Part shown: positions 29,637 through 37,617 of the stretch, in pieces
How the letters are laid out: the number at the start of each line of letters is the position of its first letter
Numbering within the stretch: position 1 is the stretch's first letter
DNA from: a virus
IMG/VR virus record: IMGVR_UViG_3300018026_000026
Coordinates: 1 to 37,617 of that record
Strand: one strand, 5' to 3'
DNA length: 37,617 bases
Notes under the pieces: generated by a model
The model's database searches: none
The model's input: the letters and a program-made list of their open reading frames with translations, nothing else
Told to the model about the DNA's origin: nothing
Program-made: the position numbers and the translations under genes

Positions 29637-30625
29637 TACTCCCCACCTCCTCCCTGTTCTAAATACGGCAGCTTGTCCTGGCGCCAATCGTCAAAGTTTT
29701 GGACCGGGGCTATGCGCCACTTGCCTGTGTCCTCGTCCCTGTAGCCGCGGGCGTCGTCTGCCCAATCCTCCGGCATATCAACGCCAAGATCTCGCCAGCT
29801 TTTCAGCTTTGGCGCTTTAGTGCACCTGCAGTTAGGATGTAACGGCGTGTCAATGCTCCCGTCGAACTCGTCGTCCTCTATACCGGCCTGGATCTCCTCG
29901 TCGGTCTTGCCGTCGCGGCCTCCGCAGCTTGGGCACACGCGGTCGTCGCCAGTCGCGACCCACTCGGTCCCGTCCATAAGATCCGCGTTTTGTTCATAGG
30001 TAGCAGACCGGCCCAGGTTCTGCGCTCTCATGATCTCGGTGCGCGCGATCATCTCTGCCCTGTTGGCCCAGGTGCTGCCGTCGCCGATCACGGCATCCAC
30101 GCGATCCGCGGCCTGGCCCATGGTCTCGCCGCTAATCATAGACTGCAGGAGGCCGTCCTTTATGTCCTGGGCCATGCCGTCCGTTATTAATCCTATGCGC
30201 TCGGAAAACATGGCGCCCTGGAAACGTTCATTGACCAGTGCTCGAATCGCGGTGTCGGTCAGGATTGTTACTTTTGGGTTTATGGTGTCCGGGGTTACCT
30301 GGTCCAGCATGTAGCTAGACCACTGCTGGGCCTGTAAATATTGGTCGGCCATCCCGTTCTCCAGCAATAGGTTAGTTTTTTGGTTTAGCTTTCCGATCGT
30401 CTCGTCAATATGGGTTAAAAGCTGGGCGTCAAATTTTTGTGCCTTGACGTCGTCCAGGGTCCAGCTGCCCGCGGCGCCAAAACGCGACACGATCCGTGCC
30501 GCGATCGCGTCCTGGGCGGCTTGGTAGGCGGCCTGCAGCTGGTCCAGGTACTCATCCTCGGATCCGCGGAGCGCTGCCTGGCTCTGGTCCATGATCTTGG
30601 CGATCACCTGCTGCTGGGTGTTCAC
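29636..30625 (-). CDS. Mu F-like head morphogenesis protein, 329 aa
   Basis: The C-terminal half is the classical minor head protein (PF04233) plan: ISGETMGQAADRVDAVIGDG, then IARTEIMRAQNLGRSATYEQ, WVATGDDRVCPSCGGRDG and finally HPNCRCT. The Cys pair and the His-Pro-x-Cys-Arg-Cys block bind zinc. The N-terminal half is helical with Gln/Ala-rich stretches. Such proteins (Mu F, SPP1 gp7) join the portal to DNA or are ejected with it. It follows the portal gene directly, as in those phages. Strong call. Confidence 0.88.
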   Translation of the reverse strand: MNTQQQVIAKIMDQSQAALRGSEDEYLDQLQAAYQAAQDAIAARIVSRFGAAGSWTLDDVKAQKFDAQLLTHIDETIGKLNQKTNLLLENGMADQYLQAQQWSSYMLDQVTPDTINPKVTILTDTAIRALVNERFQGAMFSERIGLITDGMAQDIKDGLLQSMISGETMGQAADRVDAVIGDGSTWANRAEMIARTEIMRAQNLGRSATYEQNADLMDGTEWVATGDDRVCPSCGGRDGKTDEEIQAGIEDDEFDGSIDTPLHPNCRCTKAPKLKSWRDLGVDMPEDWADDARGYRDEDTGKWRIAPVQNFDDWRQDKLPYLEQGGGGE

Positions 30626-30628
30626 GCG

Positions 30629-32785
30629 TTATTTTCTCCGGGCGTCTTTTTTAAAATTAACCTTGTCTGCGCCGCTACCTGGCTTTGGCTTATCATCTTG
30701 GGGCCCAGGTGCCGGAGCTGCCTGGCTGGGCGCCATGGGCCGCGGCCTGGCCGGAGGCGCGCCCGCGTCATACATGGCCTGGACCTTTGGGTCGGTCTGC
30801 TGCTCCATTCTTATTTTTTCCTGCTCGGTGTCAAAATCATAGGTCGTGAAGCTCATCTCTTTACCGGCCGCGTTGCCTGCGGTTTCTTTGCTCCACCAGT
30901 TTTGCGCCTCTCCCAGCGCCAGCATGTTAAGTTTATCCTTGCGGTCCTCGCTCAATATCTCCGGGAAAGTCACCTCGTATGTCATCTCGATCGGCTCCTC
31001 GACGTCGGCCATGGTTAAAAGGCTGGCGGCTTCTTTCATAACGCCTTTAAAGTCGCGCCGGCGCAGTGCCTGCATAATTGATTTCATGCTGGCTTGCCGC
31101 GTCTGCGTTGCCGGGATCAATCCATTTTCGCGCGCGATGTTTATCGCCCAGTCCAGTTCCTTGCGGATCGCGTACTCCATCACGGTCTGTCGCATCTCTA
31201 AACTTTTGTGCGCGGGCTCCGCTTTCATGAGGCCGCTTTGCCGGCCGGAGCCGCCGGTGCCGCTATGAGCGCCCAGCATGTCCGGGCTCAAACCAATGCC
31301 CACGGCGCATTTTGCTTTTAAACTCTCGCCGACCTCGTCGGCTCCGCTGCTGCTGGTCCCCTTGGTCTCCAGGAACGTTGTGTCGACGGCCTCGTTCTCT
31401 ATTAGCTTGCTGCCGGGCACCGGGATCCTGTTGACCTCGGGATCCTCTTTATAGCGATTCACGTCGTCGTCGTCGCCCATTATTTTAGTTTTCATAACAA
31501 ACGACGCCTCGACAAAGGCCCGGAAGGCTTTGCTTTTTTGATAATCCTCCTCCAGCTTAAGCCATGGCAGCACCGGCTCCAGGTCCGCGCGGCCGCGCTT
31601 CTCGCCCTGGACCACGTTCACGCGCGTATGCAAAACCTCATTGGCCGGTATGTCATTGATAACATATTCCGACGCCTTGTCCTTGGGTTTCCAAGTTAGC
31701 TGATATTGTGTTTGCATTTGCTGGTGATAATAAAAAGGGTTATTTATATTTGTTAGCTCGGTTATTATTTCCCAAACGCTCGATGGGTCGATCGGTTGCG
31801 GTGTCGGGAATATTTTCCCGGCGTATTTTTCCGCCAGATCAATAAATTGGCTCACCAGTGGTATAGCCTCCCAGGGCGTTGTTTTTTTCCAGTCCATAAA
31901 CTCGCCGGCCCAAACTGTCGACGCGCAGTTGATCCACCAGTTTGTTTGTCTGTCATTCACGCGTATATAGTCTTGTATGAAATCGTCCAGGTCGTCGTTT
32001 AGCGCCGTGACGCTTACGCCCTTTCCCATAACGTAATTGGTTTTCGTATTGACAAGCGCCTGGGCTATCGCGCTGTGGTTTTTCATATAAAAACACCAGC
32101 CGTGCGCTTTTAAATAGTCGTACATATATTTTTGTTTATTGAAGGGCCCGGGCTGCACCGGTATAAATTCATTGTTTGGCGATCCAAAATATCCGCTGTC
32201 AAAAACATTTTGCAGTCCCTGGGTATCATTGTCATTATCTCCAAACGCCTCCGCGACCGGTGCCGCCTCCAGCATTTTGGAAATTTTCCAGGCTTTTGTT
32301 TTCATAAGGTCCGCGACGGTGTGCCTCTTTTCTTTTTTCCTGGACTTATCCTCCGCGGCGCTGCGCGCGCCCTTGGCGGCCTGGTCTTTCGTCTCCGCGG
32401 CCCTTGTCCAATCCGGATCCGTTATGCGCTCGCGTACTACTTCATAGCCGACGGCCTTCTTTGTGATCGGGTCAATTTTTCTCCGGACGAGGCAAAAAAT
32501 ACCGCTCACTCGCGTTGCCTCTGTCTTTGCCGCTTTGCCTTCGCCCACGGTGACGGTCTGCGGGATCCGGAATCGCTCGTAATATTCTTCGACTGGTACC
32601 ACGGCGTTAAATTGGTAACGCGGCTGCCCGGTGAGCGGATCTTCGCCGCGCAGGCTCTCATAAAATGTTTTAATCGGTCCCTCGGGCGTAAGCATCCTAG
32701 AAAATATTTTTTTAATCTTTGGAGTGGTGTCTGGCGGTTGCAGATCCGGCGGTAGTGGAGCGGGGGTGCTTTTTCTTTTTGCCAT
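30629..32785 (-). CDS. Portal protein, 718 aa
   Basis: ATG 32785 follows AGGAGG; the longer frame would use a TTG. Portal landmarks: YVINDIPANEVLHTRVN, then GRADLEPVLPWLKLEEDYQK, VEASFVMKTKIMGDDDD, and later GIGLSPDMLGAHSGTGGSG and REMS-like helical parts to ARENGLIPAT. It is long for a portal (usually 450-550). An N-terminal extension with a basic, Pro-rich start and a long C-terminal Pro/Asp/Gln-rich tail (PRPMAPSQAAPAPG) account for most of the excess. It follows TerL directly and precedes the Mu F-like gene. Confidence 0.88.
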   Translation of the reverse strand: MAKRKSTPAPLPPDLQPPDTTPKIKKIFSRMLTPEGPIKTFYESLRGEDPLTGQPRYQFNAVVPVEEYYERFRIPQTVTVGEGKAAKTEATRVSGIFCLVRRKIDPITKKAVGYEVVRERITDPDWTRAAETKDQAAKGARSAAEDKSRKKEKRHTVADLMKTKAWKISKMLEAAPVAEAFGDNDNDTQGLQNVFDSGYFGSPNNEFIPVQPGPFNKQKYMYDYLKAHGWCFYMKNHSAIAQALVNTKTNYVMGKGVSVTALNDDLDDFIQDYIRVNDRQTNWWINCASTVWAGEFMDWKKTTPWEAIPLVSQFIDLAEKYAGKIFPTPQPIDPSSVWEIITELTNINNPFYYHQQMQTQYQLTWKPKDKASEYVINDIPANEVLHTRVNVVQGEKRGRADLEPVLPWLKLEEDYQKSKAFRAFVEASFVMKTKIMGDDDDVNRYKEDPEVNRIPVPGSKLIENEAVDTTFLETKGTSSSGADEVGESLKAKCAVGIGLSPDMLGAHSGTGGSGRQSGLMKAEPAHKSLEMRQTVMEYAIRKELDWAINIARENGLIPATQTRQASMKSIMQALRRRDFKGVMKEAASLLTMADVEEPIEMTYEVTFPEILSEDRKDKLNMLALGEAQNWWSKETAGNAAGKEMSFTTYDFDTEQEKIRMEQQTDPKVQAMYDAGAPPARPRPMAPSQAAPAPGPQDDKPKPGSGADKVNFKKDARRK

Positions 32786-32799
32786 AGCTCGGGGCCTCC

Positions 32800-34545
32800 T
32801 CAATTAAAATATGCAGCTCTGCGATTCATTATAGCCGAGACCGGCCTGTTTACAATAGTTTTAGCCAGGGGCTGTCTTGTCGTCGATCGCATCTCGCCGA
32901 CCCAAAATAGGGCCCCGGCCACACCGTGGAAAATATCGTCGCTACTGTTTAATGCCGGCTCGACCTTTTTGCCGTCCAGCAGCTCCAGCTGGCGGCATTC
33001 ATCGGCCAGGGTAACGCCTCCGCCCTCCGCGGTCTCAAAGGTCCGGTCGTAAATGTCAAGCTGCGCCTGGTTTATAAGCGCGACAAAATTGTCAGCGGGC
33101 CCCATGCTGGAAACAATGGACAGCTTTTTCGTCTCTATTTTCTTTGATTTCAGCAGCTGCAGGCTGTCCTCGCTCTGGAAATTGTCATAAGAGACAACGT
33201 GTAGTTTAAATCCCATGCGCCGCAGCTCAAAAACGATCGCGCGGACCTTGGCGTAATCAAGGTGTTTTGTCGGCGTCGGTGCAAATCGCTCGTAATAAGG
33301 CACAATAGCCTTTTTCTGAACCCGGTCCCAGTATGCCAGGCCAAAACCGCAGCCGTGCCGGCTTACGCTTAAGTCAATATGCACGGCATAAAGCGCCCCG
33401 GGTATAGGTTTAAACCATTCGTGAAACGCCAGCGGGTAGCCGTCCTGATCATATTGTTTGACCGGGTGCCGCAGCTTGCTGGCCGCCAGGATCCGCTCCA
33501 GGGGCTCGACGTCCATATAGGGCGTAATTGCGTTGCTCGGCCGGGCCGCCAAGTCGCGCCTGGCTTTATGCTCGTTCGCTTCCCAATCTGCCTTTAATTC
33601 AATGGGCACGCGCATTTTAATAATAGGATCCCAAAAAGTCTTTGTGCCAAACGTGCCTTTTGGCTTTCCTTCCCATAGGGCCCGGCGGACCGCGTAAATC
33701 TTGCTATTGTGCCGCGCCTGCTTTGCCTTACGCTCTATAAAGTCATTAATGAGGCGCGGGCTGCTTATTATGACCATAAGCGGCTTAAGGTATTTCAAAA
33801 GTTTATAAAATGATTTTTTCTTAAGCGCAACAAAGCGGCTCCGGATCCTGCGCTGGCCGGCCGTGTAGATCTCCTCCGCCTGGTCCTTGACGTCTCGGCT
33901 GGTGTTTATGCCTGGCTGCCGCAAATAAGCGGCCTCGTCCATTGTAAAATTAAGGATGTCATAGCCAAGCGGAAAATTAGGCGAGCTGTTACCGGGTAAA
34001 ATATTTATGTCTTTAGGAAAACGCAAACGGCTGGCGATCTTTGGGTCATAGGGGCAATAGCGTTTAAACCACACGCTATTGTCAATTATTCCTTTTATTT
34101 TTCCGAAAACGATGTCTTTGGCCTGGCCGGCGCTTGTTGCCATATTCATAAGCGCGATACCCTGGTCCTTCATAACGCCCAGGCTGCGCTGCGGGTCCTT
34201 TAGCGTCTCCAGGTAGTAAATAAGCATAGCCGTTATGGTCCCGGCCTTTGTGCTTTTGCCGTCGCCGATTCCCTCAATAAAAACGGCTTCCTCAATCTGA
34301 TCGTTATTGAATATTTTAAGGATGTCCTCGCGGTGTGCCGGGTAAAGGCCCTGCTCTGTCTTTGGGTTCCACTTAAGGTTTAAATAGTCCTGGTGATCCA
34401 GCAGCATGTCAGGAGGCGCCGGGATCTCGTCAAATTCTGCCCACTCTGGCAGCGTGGCCGCGGCCAGCCTGCGGATTTCAGGCTCGGAGGCGCTCTCGAA
34501 TCCTTTGCTCAAGTAAAGCTCGAGCTCCTGGGTCGTTAATGACAA
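32800..34545 (-). CDS. terL: Terminase large subunit, 581 aa
   Basis: The ATPase has Walker A at 92-99 (GIGDGKST) and Walker B acids at 203-204 (ILNFTMDEAAYL). The nuclease domain has acidic blocks HIDLSVSRHGCG (about 390), SYDNFQSEDSL and SSDDIFHGVAGAL near the end, the RNase H-like set. It cuts and pumps DNA into the prohead with TerS and the portal. The start is a TTG at 34545, 9 bases after GGAGG and overlapping TerS by 68 bases; no better start exists near. Size is usual. Packaging type cannot be decided from sequence. Confidence 0.93.
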   Translation of the reverse strand: MSLTTQELELYLSKGFESASEPEIRRLAAATLPEWAEFDEIPAPPDMLLDHQDYLNLKWNPKTEQGLYPAHREDILKIFNNDQIEEAVFIEGIGDGKSTKAGTITAMLIYYLETLKDPQRSLGVMKDQGIALMNMATSAGQAKDIVFGKIKGIIDNSVWFKRYCPYDPKIASRLRFPKDINILPGNSSPNFPLGYDILNFTMDEAAYLRQPGINTSRDVKDQAEEIYTAGQRRIRSRFVALKKKSFYKLLKYLKPLMVIISSPRLINDFIERKAKQARHNSKIYAVRRALWEGKPKGTFGTKTFWDPIIKMRVPIELKADWEANEHKARRDLAARPSNAITPYMDVEPLERILAASKLRHPVKQYDQDGYPLAFHEWFKPIPGALYAVHIDLSVSRHGCGFGLAYWDRVQKKAIVPYYERFAPTPTKHLDYAKVRAIVFELRRMGFKLHVVSYDNFQSEDSLQLLKSKKIETKKLSIVSSMGPADNFVALINQAQLDIYDRTFETAEGGGVTLADECRQLELLDGKKVEPALNSSDDIFHGVAGALFWVGEMRSTTRQPLAKTIVNRPVSAIMNRRAAYFN

Positions 34546-34972
34546 GCTGTTGGACCTCCGTTATAAAATTATTATTCTGTATGTTTGTGGTGCCGCCCGG
34601 GGCCTCGTCAATGCCCAGGCCTTTGCGTTCTATATCAACGCCCGCCCTTATGGCCGTTATGGCCTGGCCAGCGTCCAAGTTTTCGGCCTTGGCCAAGCTG
34701 CGGAGTCCTTTATCCTGAAGGATCTCGCCGATCTTGACGTGCTTTTGCCGTGCTTTTGCTATGCGATCGGACACGCTCTCAATAAACTTTTGCTCTGCTT
34801 GTTCCTCGATTAAAATTGCCGCTTCTTTGCCTTTTTGTTTCCAGCGATGTTTTGCCGCGTATTTTTCGACGGTGCTTGCCGGCACCTTGACTGCCGCTGC
34901 AAATTCTAAAAGGGTTTGATGCCCTCCCTCCAGCCACTCCTGCTGTAATAGTCGCCAATTATGGCGCTTCAT
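34478..34972 (-). CDS. terS: Terminase small subunit, 164 aa
   Basis: The N-terminal domain is a helix-turn-helix (LEFAAAVKVPASTVEKYAAK) that would recognise the packaging start. A coiled, Lys/Glu/Ala-rich middle (QAEQKFIESVSDRIAKARQK) forms the oligomer ring, and the C-terminal part holds INDPGARALLEQRI, which should dock TerL. It directly precedes and overlaps TerL. The start overlaps the upstream stop as ATGA. Consistent with the family in size and plan. Confidence 0.8.
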   Translation of the reverse strand: MKRHNWRLLQQEWLEGGHQTLLEFAAAVKVPASTVEKYAAKHRWKQKGKEAAILIEEQAEQKFIESVSDRIAKARQKHVKIGEILQDKGLRSLAKAENLDAGQAITAIRAGVDIERKGLGIDEAPGGTTNIQNNNFITEVQQLVINDPGARALLEQRIRERLRA

Positions 34973-35181
34973 TTATTTTCCCTCGCGTCTACGCTGATTT
35001 CCTTTCGGATTTCCATGTCGACGACCTGCGCGGCCTGGCTGTAGCTCATGACGTCGGCCATCGCCCTGTCTGCCTTTTCGACACATGTCGCGCAAATTAA
35101 AACGTCCTTTAGTCCAAGGGATCCGCCACACTCTGGACACCAATGGCGTTTATTTGGTTTTCCGCTTGCTGGCTGGCTCAC
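34969..35181 (-). CDS. Small zinc-ribbon protein, 70 aa
   Basis: CPECGGSLGLKDVLICATCV (residues about 15-34) supplies two Cys pairs of a zinc ribbon. A helix (ADRAMADVMSYSQAAQVVD) and a charged tail follow. The start is a GTG after GGAGGAGG, directly adjacent to an upstream TGA. Small zinc ribbons before terminase genes are common in phages and may assist packaging or transcription; no role is proven. Confidence 0.65.
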   Translation of the reverse strand: MSQPASGKPNKRHWCPECGGSLGLKDVLICATCVEKADRAMADVMSYSQAAQVVDMEIRKEISVDARENK

Positions 35182-35241
35182 TCACACCTCCTCCACCCTA
35201 ACTTTGACTTTTTTCCCATTACTGTAATCAATAAATACTTT

Positions 35242-36096
35242 TTAAACAGCGTTAGATTCTTTCAAATATTTTTCGTGCGCTTTTATTTGTGAGTTCGCTA
35301 TTTTTACATAGTTAGCATCAATATCGGTTCCTATAAAATTGATTCCAAGTCGCACACATGCCATTGCGGTTGTTCCCAATCCAGTAAATGGGTCATATAC
35401 GAGCATATTTTTTTTAACACCATGAGCTTTAATACATAGATAAGGAAGTTTTTCTGGAAACTCTGAGGGGTGTTTAATCGGAATAAAAGCACCCTGTTTA
35501 TTCTCATAAGGGATAAACCAAACATTACCTCTATCTCTTGTTTTATTTTTTGTTTTCCATCTCACAAGATTGCTTGGATGAGCATAAGGAACACCGATAG
35601 CTAATTTGTCTAATTTATTATTTCCTGTTTTGGTGAAATGAAATATATATTCGTGACACTGATTAAAATACCTATCGCTATTAAGTGGCTTAAAGTGACC
35701 AACGGCGAGATCGCCATTCAATTCTTTTGTGGTTTTACCTTTGTGCTTTTGATTCAAAGCAATGCTTTTAACCCAATGAATTGTGTTTTGTAGCTGGAAA
35801 TATTTACAGAACTCCCTAACCACATCAAACGGTAATAGTGCGTCTGTCGGTCTTCCAACAATATTAAGAAAAAAAGAACCCTCCTGAACTAAAATGTTAT
35901 AACTATTTCTTGCTACTTCTCCCATCCAGTCAATATATTCCTGTCTCTTTTTGTTGTCTTTATATTTTGAATAATCTTTATCAAAATTATAAGGTGGCGA
36001 TGTAACTATAACGCTTATCTTATCTCCATTCCAGTTCTGCATAAAATTTATGCAATCTTCTGTGTATATTTTATTTACCCCATTAAAACTTTTCAT
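35242..36096 (-). CDS. DNA methyltransferase, SPPY type (probably m4C), 284 aa
   Basis: Motif IV TSPPYNFDKDYSKY lies at 32-45, and motif I DPFTGLGTTAMA at 235-246, followed by FIGTDID (binds the S-adenosylmethionine sugar). Motif IV before motif I gives the beta order; S-P-P-Y is typical of N4-cytosine enzymes. No restriction partner is nearby, so it is an orphan enzyme likely to protect phage DNA. It is more AT-rich than the packaging genes next to it, suggesting recent transfer. It follows a leader ORF with an ATGA overlap. Specificity cannot be told. Confidence 0.88.
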   Translation of the reverse strand: MKSFNGVNKIYTEDCINFMQNWNGDKISVIVTSPPYNFDKDYSKYKDNKKRQEYIDWMGEVARNSYNILVQEGSFFLNIVGRPTDALLPFDVVREFCKYFQLQNTIHWVKSIALNQKHKGKTTKELNGDLAVGHFKPLNSDRYFNQCHEYIFHFTKTGNNKLDKLAIGVPYAHPSNLVRWKTKNKTRDRGNVWFIPYENKQGAFIPIKHPSEFPEKLPYLCIKAHGVKKNMLVYDPFTGLGTTAMACVRLGINFIGTDIDANYVKIANSQIKAHEKYLKESNAV

Positions 36097-36158
36097 GATG
36101 TTGTCTCTTTCTTGATTAACTCTTTAAATACTTTTCTTTTTCCCGCAGACTTTTTCAT
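36093..36158 (-). CDS. Leader ORF upstream of the SPPY methyltransferase, 21 aa
   Basis: Starts with MKKS and has the same ribosome site and upstream 15 bases as the two 15-aa leaders (27-bp identical, 36148-36174), then diverges into a Lys-rich peptide. The TGA overlaps the methyltransferase ATG as ATGA. Confidence 0.6.
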   Translation of the reverse strand: MKKSAGKRKVFKELIKKETTS

Positions 36159-36174
36159 GGCTGGCTACCTCCCT

Positions 36175-36336
36175 TTACAAAATTATAATAAACAGATTTA
36201 TAGATGCCGCACTTGCCCAATATCCCCCATGCTTCCAATCCCCACATGTCAAACAAATCACACTAGCGCAGAGATTTAAAACCAAACTGATGCAGGGAAA
36301 TATCCTGGTCAAAATCGTTACTGTTTCTGGTCGCAT
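36175..36336 (-). CDS. Small two-helix membrane protein, 53 aa
   Basis: A basic start (MRPETVTILTRIF) is followed by the hydrophobic segment CISLVLNLCASVICL (about 15-29), a short turn with GDWKHGGYWA and a second hydrophobic end (about 41-53). The GDW..YW turn between two hydrophobic segments is a layout I recognise in small membrane proteins of many phages; function unknown. The ATG shares an A with the upstream methyltransferase stop (TAATG). Confidence 0.65.
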   Translation of the reverse strand: MRPETVTILTRIFPCISLVLNLCASVICLTCGDWKHGGYWASAASINLFIIIL

Positions 36337-37094
36337 TAAATCAAGACCTCTTGCCGGAGCCTCTTGACTGCTATCTCACAATACTTTTCTTCGATTTCTA
36401 TGCCAATGCTTTTCCGCTTTAAATCCTTTGCCGCTCGGAGCGTGGTTCCCGAACCCATGAAGGGGTCGAGAATGGTTTCACCGATTCTGCTGTGGAGCGG
36501 GATAAACCATTTCATAAGCCCAATAGGTTTTTCAGTGGGATGCTGTTCCGCAGATGGTATAATTTTATTCACTTCTAAATCCCCCGGCCTAATAATATTT
36601 TCAATATCTTTGGTTTCCGCATACCACTTACATGGGTTGCCATTCTGACCCACTAAAATAAACTCATAACTTCGCCTGTAATGATGCCCCATGCCCATTG
36701 GCCCCTTATCCCAAACGACAGCGTGCTTAAATCCAATCGCTTCTTCCATCCATAAAGACCAACGAGCGAATTGAGGGTCTGGCCCACCACCACCACAACA
36801 ACAACAACAACAACCTCCCACAACCAAAAGCTTCTTTGCCTCACAGAAAAACCACCGAACCAATTCGTTGGCCTCCTCCCCATCATTGGAAATTGGTCTG
36901 CGTTCTCGCTCAACTTTCTCACCACCAAATATTGTTTCCCGGCGGCTAATCATGTCGCCATTATTATTATTATGTCCATACGGCGGGTCAGTCAGCACCA
37001 AGTCCACCTTCGGCAAAAGCGGAAGTATCTCTCTGCAATCCCCGTGGTAAATGGTAGCCCAATCGTCCTGATAATATGGCTTTGGTAAACTCAT
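36336..37094 (-). CDS. DNA methyltransferase, DPPY type (probably m6A), 252 aa, with six-Cys run
   Basis: Motif IV TDPPYGHNNNNGDM lies at 35-48 and motif I DPFMGSGTTLRAAKDL at 210-225, then GIEIEEKYCEIAVKR. The order is the beta type; D-P-P-Y is typical of N6-adenine enzymes. Residues 93-104 are Gly-Gly, six Cys and four Gly, encoded by a TGT/GGT triplet run; this Cys-Gly stretch lies where related enzymes have a flexible loop. No nuclease partner is visible. It starts as ATGA after a 15-aa leader. Probably shields phage DNA from host restriction. Confidence 0.88.
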   Translation of the reverse strand: MSLPKPYYQDDWATIYHGDCREILPLLPKVDLVLTDPPYGHNNNNGDMISRRETIFGGEKVERERRPISNDGEEANELVRWFFCEAKKLLVVGGCCCCCCGGGGPDPQFARWSLWMEEAIGFKHAVVWDKGPMGMGHHYRRSYEFILVGQNGNPCKWYAETKDIENIIRPGDLEVNKIIPSAEQHPTEKPIGLMKWFIPLHSRIGETILDPFMGSGTTLRAAKDLKRKSIGIEIEEKYCEIAVKRLRQEVLI

Positions 37095-37138
37095 TTCCCC
37101 ACCCCCTTCCCGCCCACCGCCTTACTCGACTTTTTCAT
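37091..37138 (-). CDS. Leader peptide, 15 aa, copy 1
   Basis: MKKSSKAVGGKGVGK is preceded by GGGAGG and a 9-base gap. Its TGA overlaps the DPPY methyltransferase ATG (ATGA). It differs from copy 2 at only two residues. It may couple or tune translation of the downstream gene. Confidence 0.6.
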   Translation of the reverse strand: MKKSSKAVGGKGVGK

Positions 37139-37155
37139 GGCTGGCTACCTCCCTA
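37107..37155 (-). repeat. 49-bp leader cassette, copy A
   Basis: It matches 37382-37430 at 48 of 49 bases, including the ribosome site. A 27-bp part recurs at 36148-36174 and a 17-bp part at 306-322. Confidence 0.9.
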
Positions 37156-37369
37156 TTTTATTCATAAAATCTAAAACATCTTGAAGGCACGAATTATTAA
37201 AAACACATTCTGGTTGGGATGAAAAAACATATTGCTTCCACGGTTTATACCACGAAATAATCCCTAACTGTGCCTGTGACTTATTATTAAAAATCCTATA
37301 GCATGGTTTTTCTGCGAATATTTCTTGGTTAACATTCCGTATGTTTATAAACTTATAAACCTTATTCAT
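37145..37369 (-). CDS. Small phage protein of unknown function, 74 aa
   Basis: Contains NNKSQAQLGIISWYKPWKQY then VFSSQPECVFNNSCLQDVLD. The pattern of a Leu-Gly-x-Ile-x-W-Y-x-P-W-x-x-Y block followed by a V-F-N..C-L-x-D-V end recalls a small family that recurs in phage early regions; I know no function. The start overlaps the upstream leader peptide stop (ATGA). AT-rich. Confidence 0.7.
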   Translation of the reverse strand: MNKVYKFINIRNVNQEIFAEKPCYRIFNNKSQAQLGIISWYKPWKQYVFSSQPECVFNNSCLQDVLDFMNKIGR

Positions 37370-37413
37370 TTCCCCGCCCCTTTCCCGCCCACCGCCTTAC
37401 TCAACTTTTTCAT
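37366..37413 (-). CDS. Leader peptide, 15 aa, copy 2
   Basis: MKKLSKAVGGKGAGK follows the same GGGAGG ribosome site as the other leaders. Its TGA overlaps the ATG of the 74-aa gene (ATGA). The upstream ribosome site lies inside the 3' end of the Gly-x gene. Confidence 0.6.
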   Translation of the reverse strand: MKKLSKAVGGKGAGK

Positions 37414-37427
37414 GGCTGGCTACCTCC

Positions 37428-37430
<3 letters not shown>
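37382..37430 (-). repeat. 49-bp leader cassette, copy B
   Basis: Near-identical partner of 37107-37155 (one mismatch). Confidence 0.9.

Positions 37431-37617
<187 letters not shown>

Noticed and set aside
36175-36260. TATAAT and a separate TTGACA inside the 53-aa membrane gene as a promoter
   Set aside because: No -35 lies at 16-18 bases from the TATAAT, and nothing -10-like follows the TTGACA; both fall within coding sequence.

Overview
The window looks like the whole, or nearly whole, genome of a small tailed bacteriophage (Caudoviricetes, siphovirus-type). Every gene I can support lies on the minus strand, so gene order is described from high to low coordinate. The genes are tightly packed. 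Neighbours are joined again and again by ATGA, GTGA or TAATG stop/start overlaps, and strong GGAGG ribosome sites mark the starts, which fits a bacterial host. The host cannot be named from sequence. Thr-x dipeptide repeat proteins with signal peptides suggest an uncultured Gram-negative-type bacterium, but that is only inference. No integrase, repressor, excisionase, DNA polymerase, primase, tRNA or CRISPR array was seen. The phage therefore seems to rely on the host replisome and shows no sign of lysogeny.

The two window edges fit together. The truncated gene at the left edge (260 to 1) and the Gly-x repeat gene at the right edge (37617 to 37428) share a reading frame if the molecule is circular, giving one 149-residue protein. 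On that reading the genome is a 37.6 kb circle opened inside a hexanucleotide repeat. Transcription runs: early/replication block (7039 to 332), accessory block with two DNA methyltransferases (across the junction, 37617 to 35242), packaging (34972 to 32800), portal and head (32785 to 24051), connectors and tail (23996 to 14115), exported Thr-rich proteins (13360 to 8918), lysis cassette (8908 to 7423), and a terminator and control region (7422 to 7040).

Early block: a near-consensus sigma70 promoter (7102-7075) drives a small ORF, an SSB-like protein with an acidic tail, a coiled-coil protein, a ribbon-helix-helix protein, a winged-helix protein, a tiny lipoprotein, a putative replication initiator, a RusA-type Holliday junction nuclease and several small zinc-finger proteins. 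A second, extended -10 promoter (3616-3588) precedes the replication gene. Accessory block: two beta-order methyltransferases of different motif types, small membrane and unknown proteins, and a repeated leader-peptide cassette.

Head and tail: TerS, TerL (TTG start), portal and a Mu F-like protein are followed by a promoter plus intrinsic terminator leader. This leader sits just before a protease-scaffold gene that has a likely nested scaffold start. A 13-residue segment with 11 identities recurs in the protease and the major capsid protein, in different codons. Decoration, capsid, connector, tail tube, a G/GT pair with an A_AAA_AAA frameshift site, tape measure, tail tip and a Gly-rich protein follow.

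The most unusual region is 8918-13360. It holds three consecutive exported proteins built on Thr-x dipeptide arrays, one of them 1055 residues with carbohydrate-binding-like domains. Two of the genes share an exact 107-bp repeat. A GH108 muramidase, a 40-residue one-helix membrane protein and a permuted papain-like protein then form the probable lysis module.
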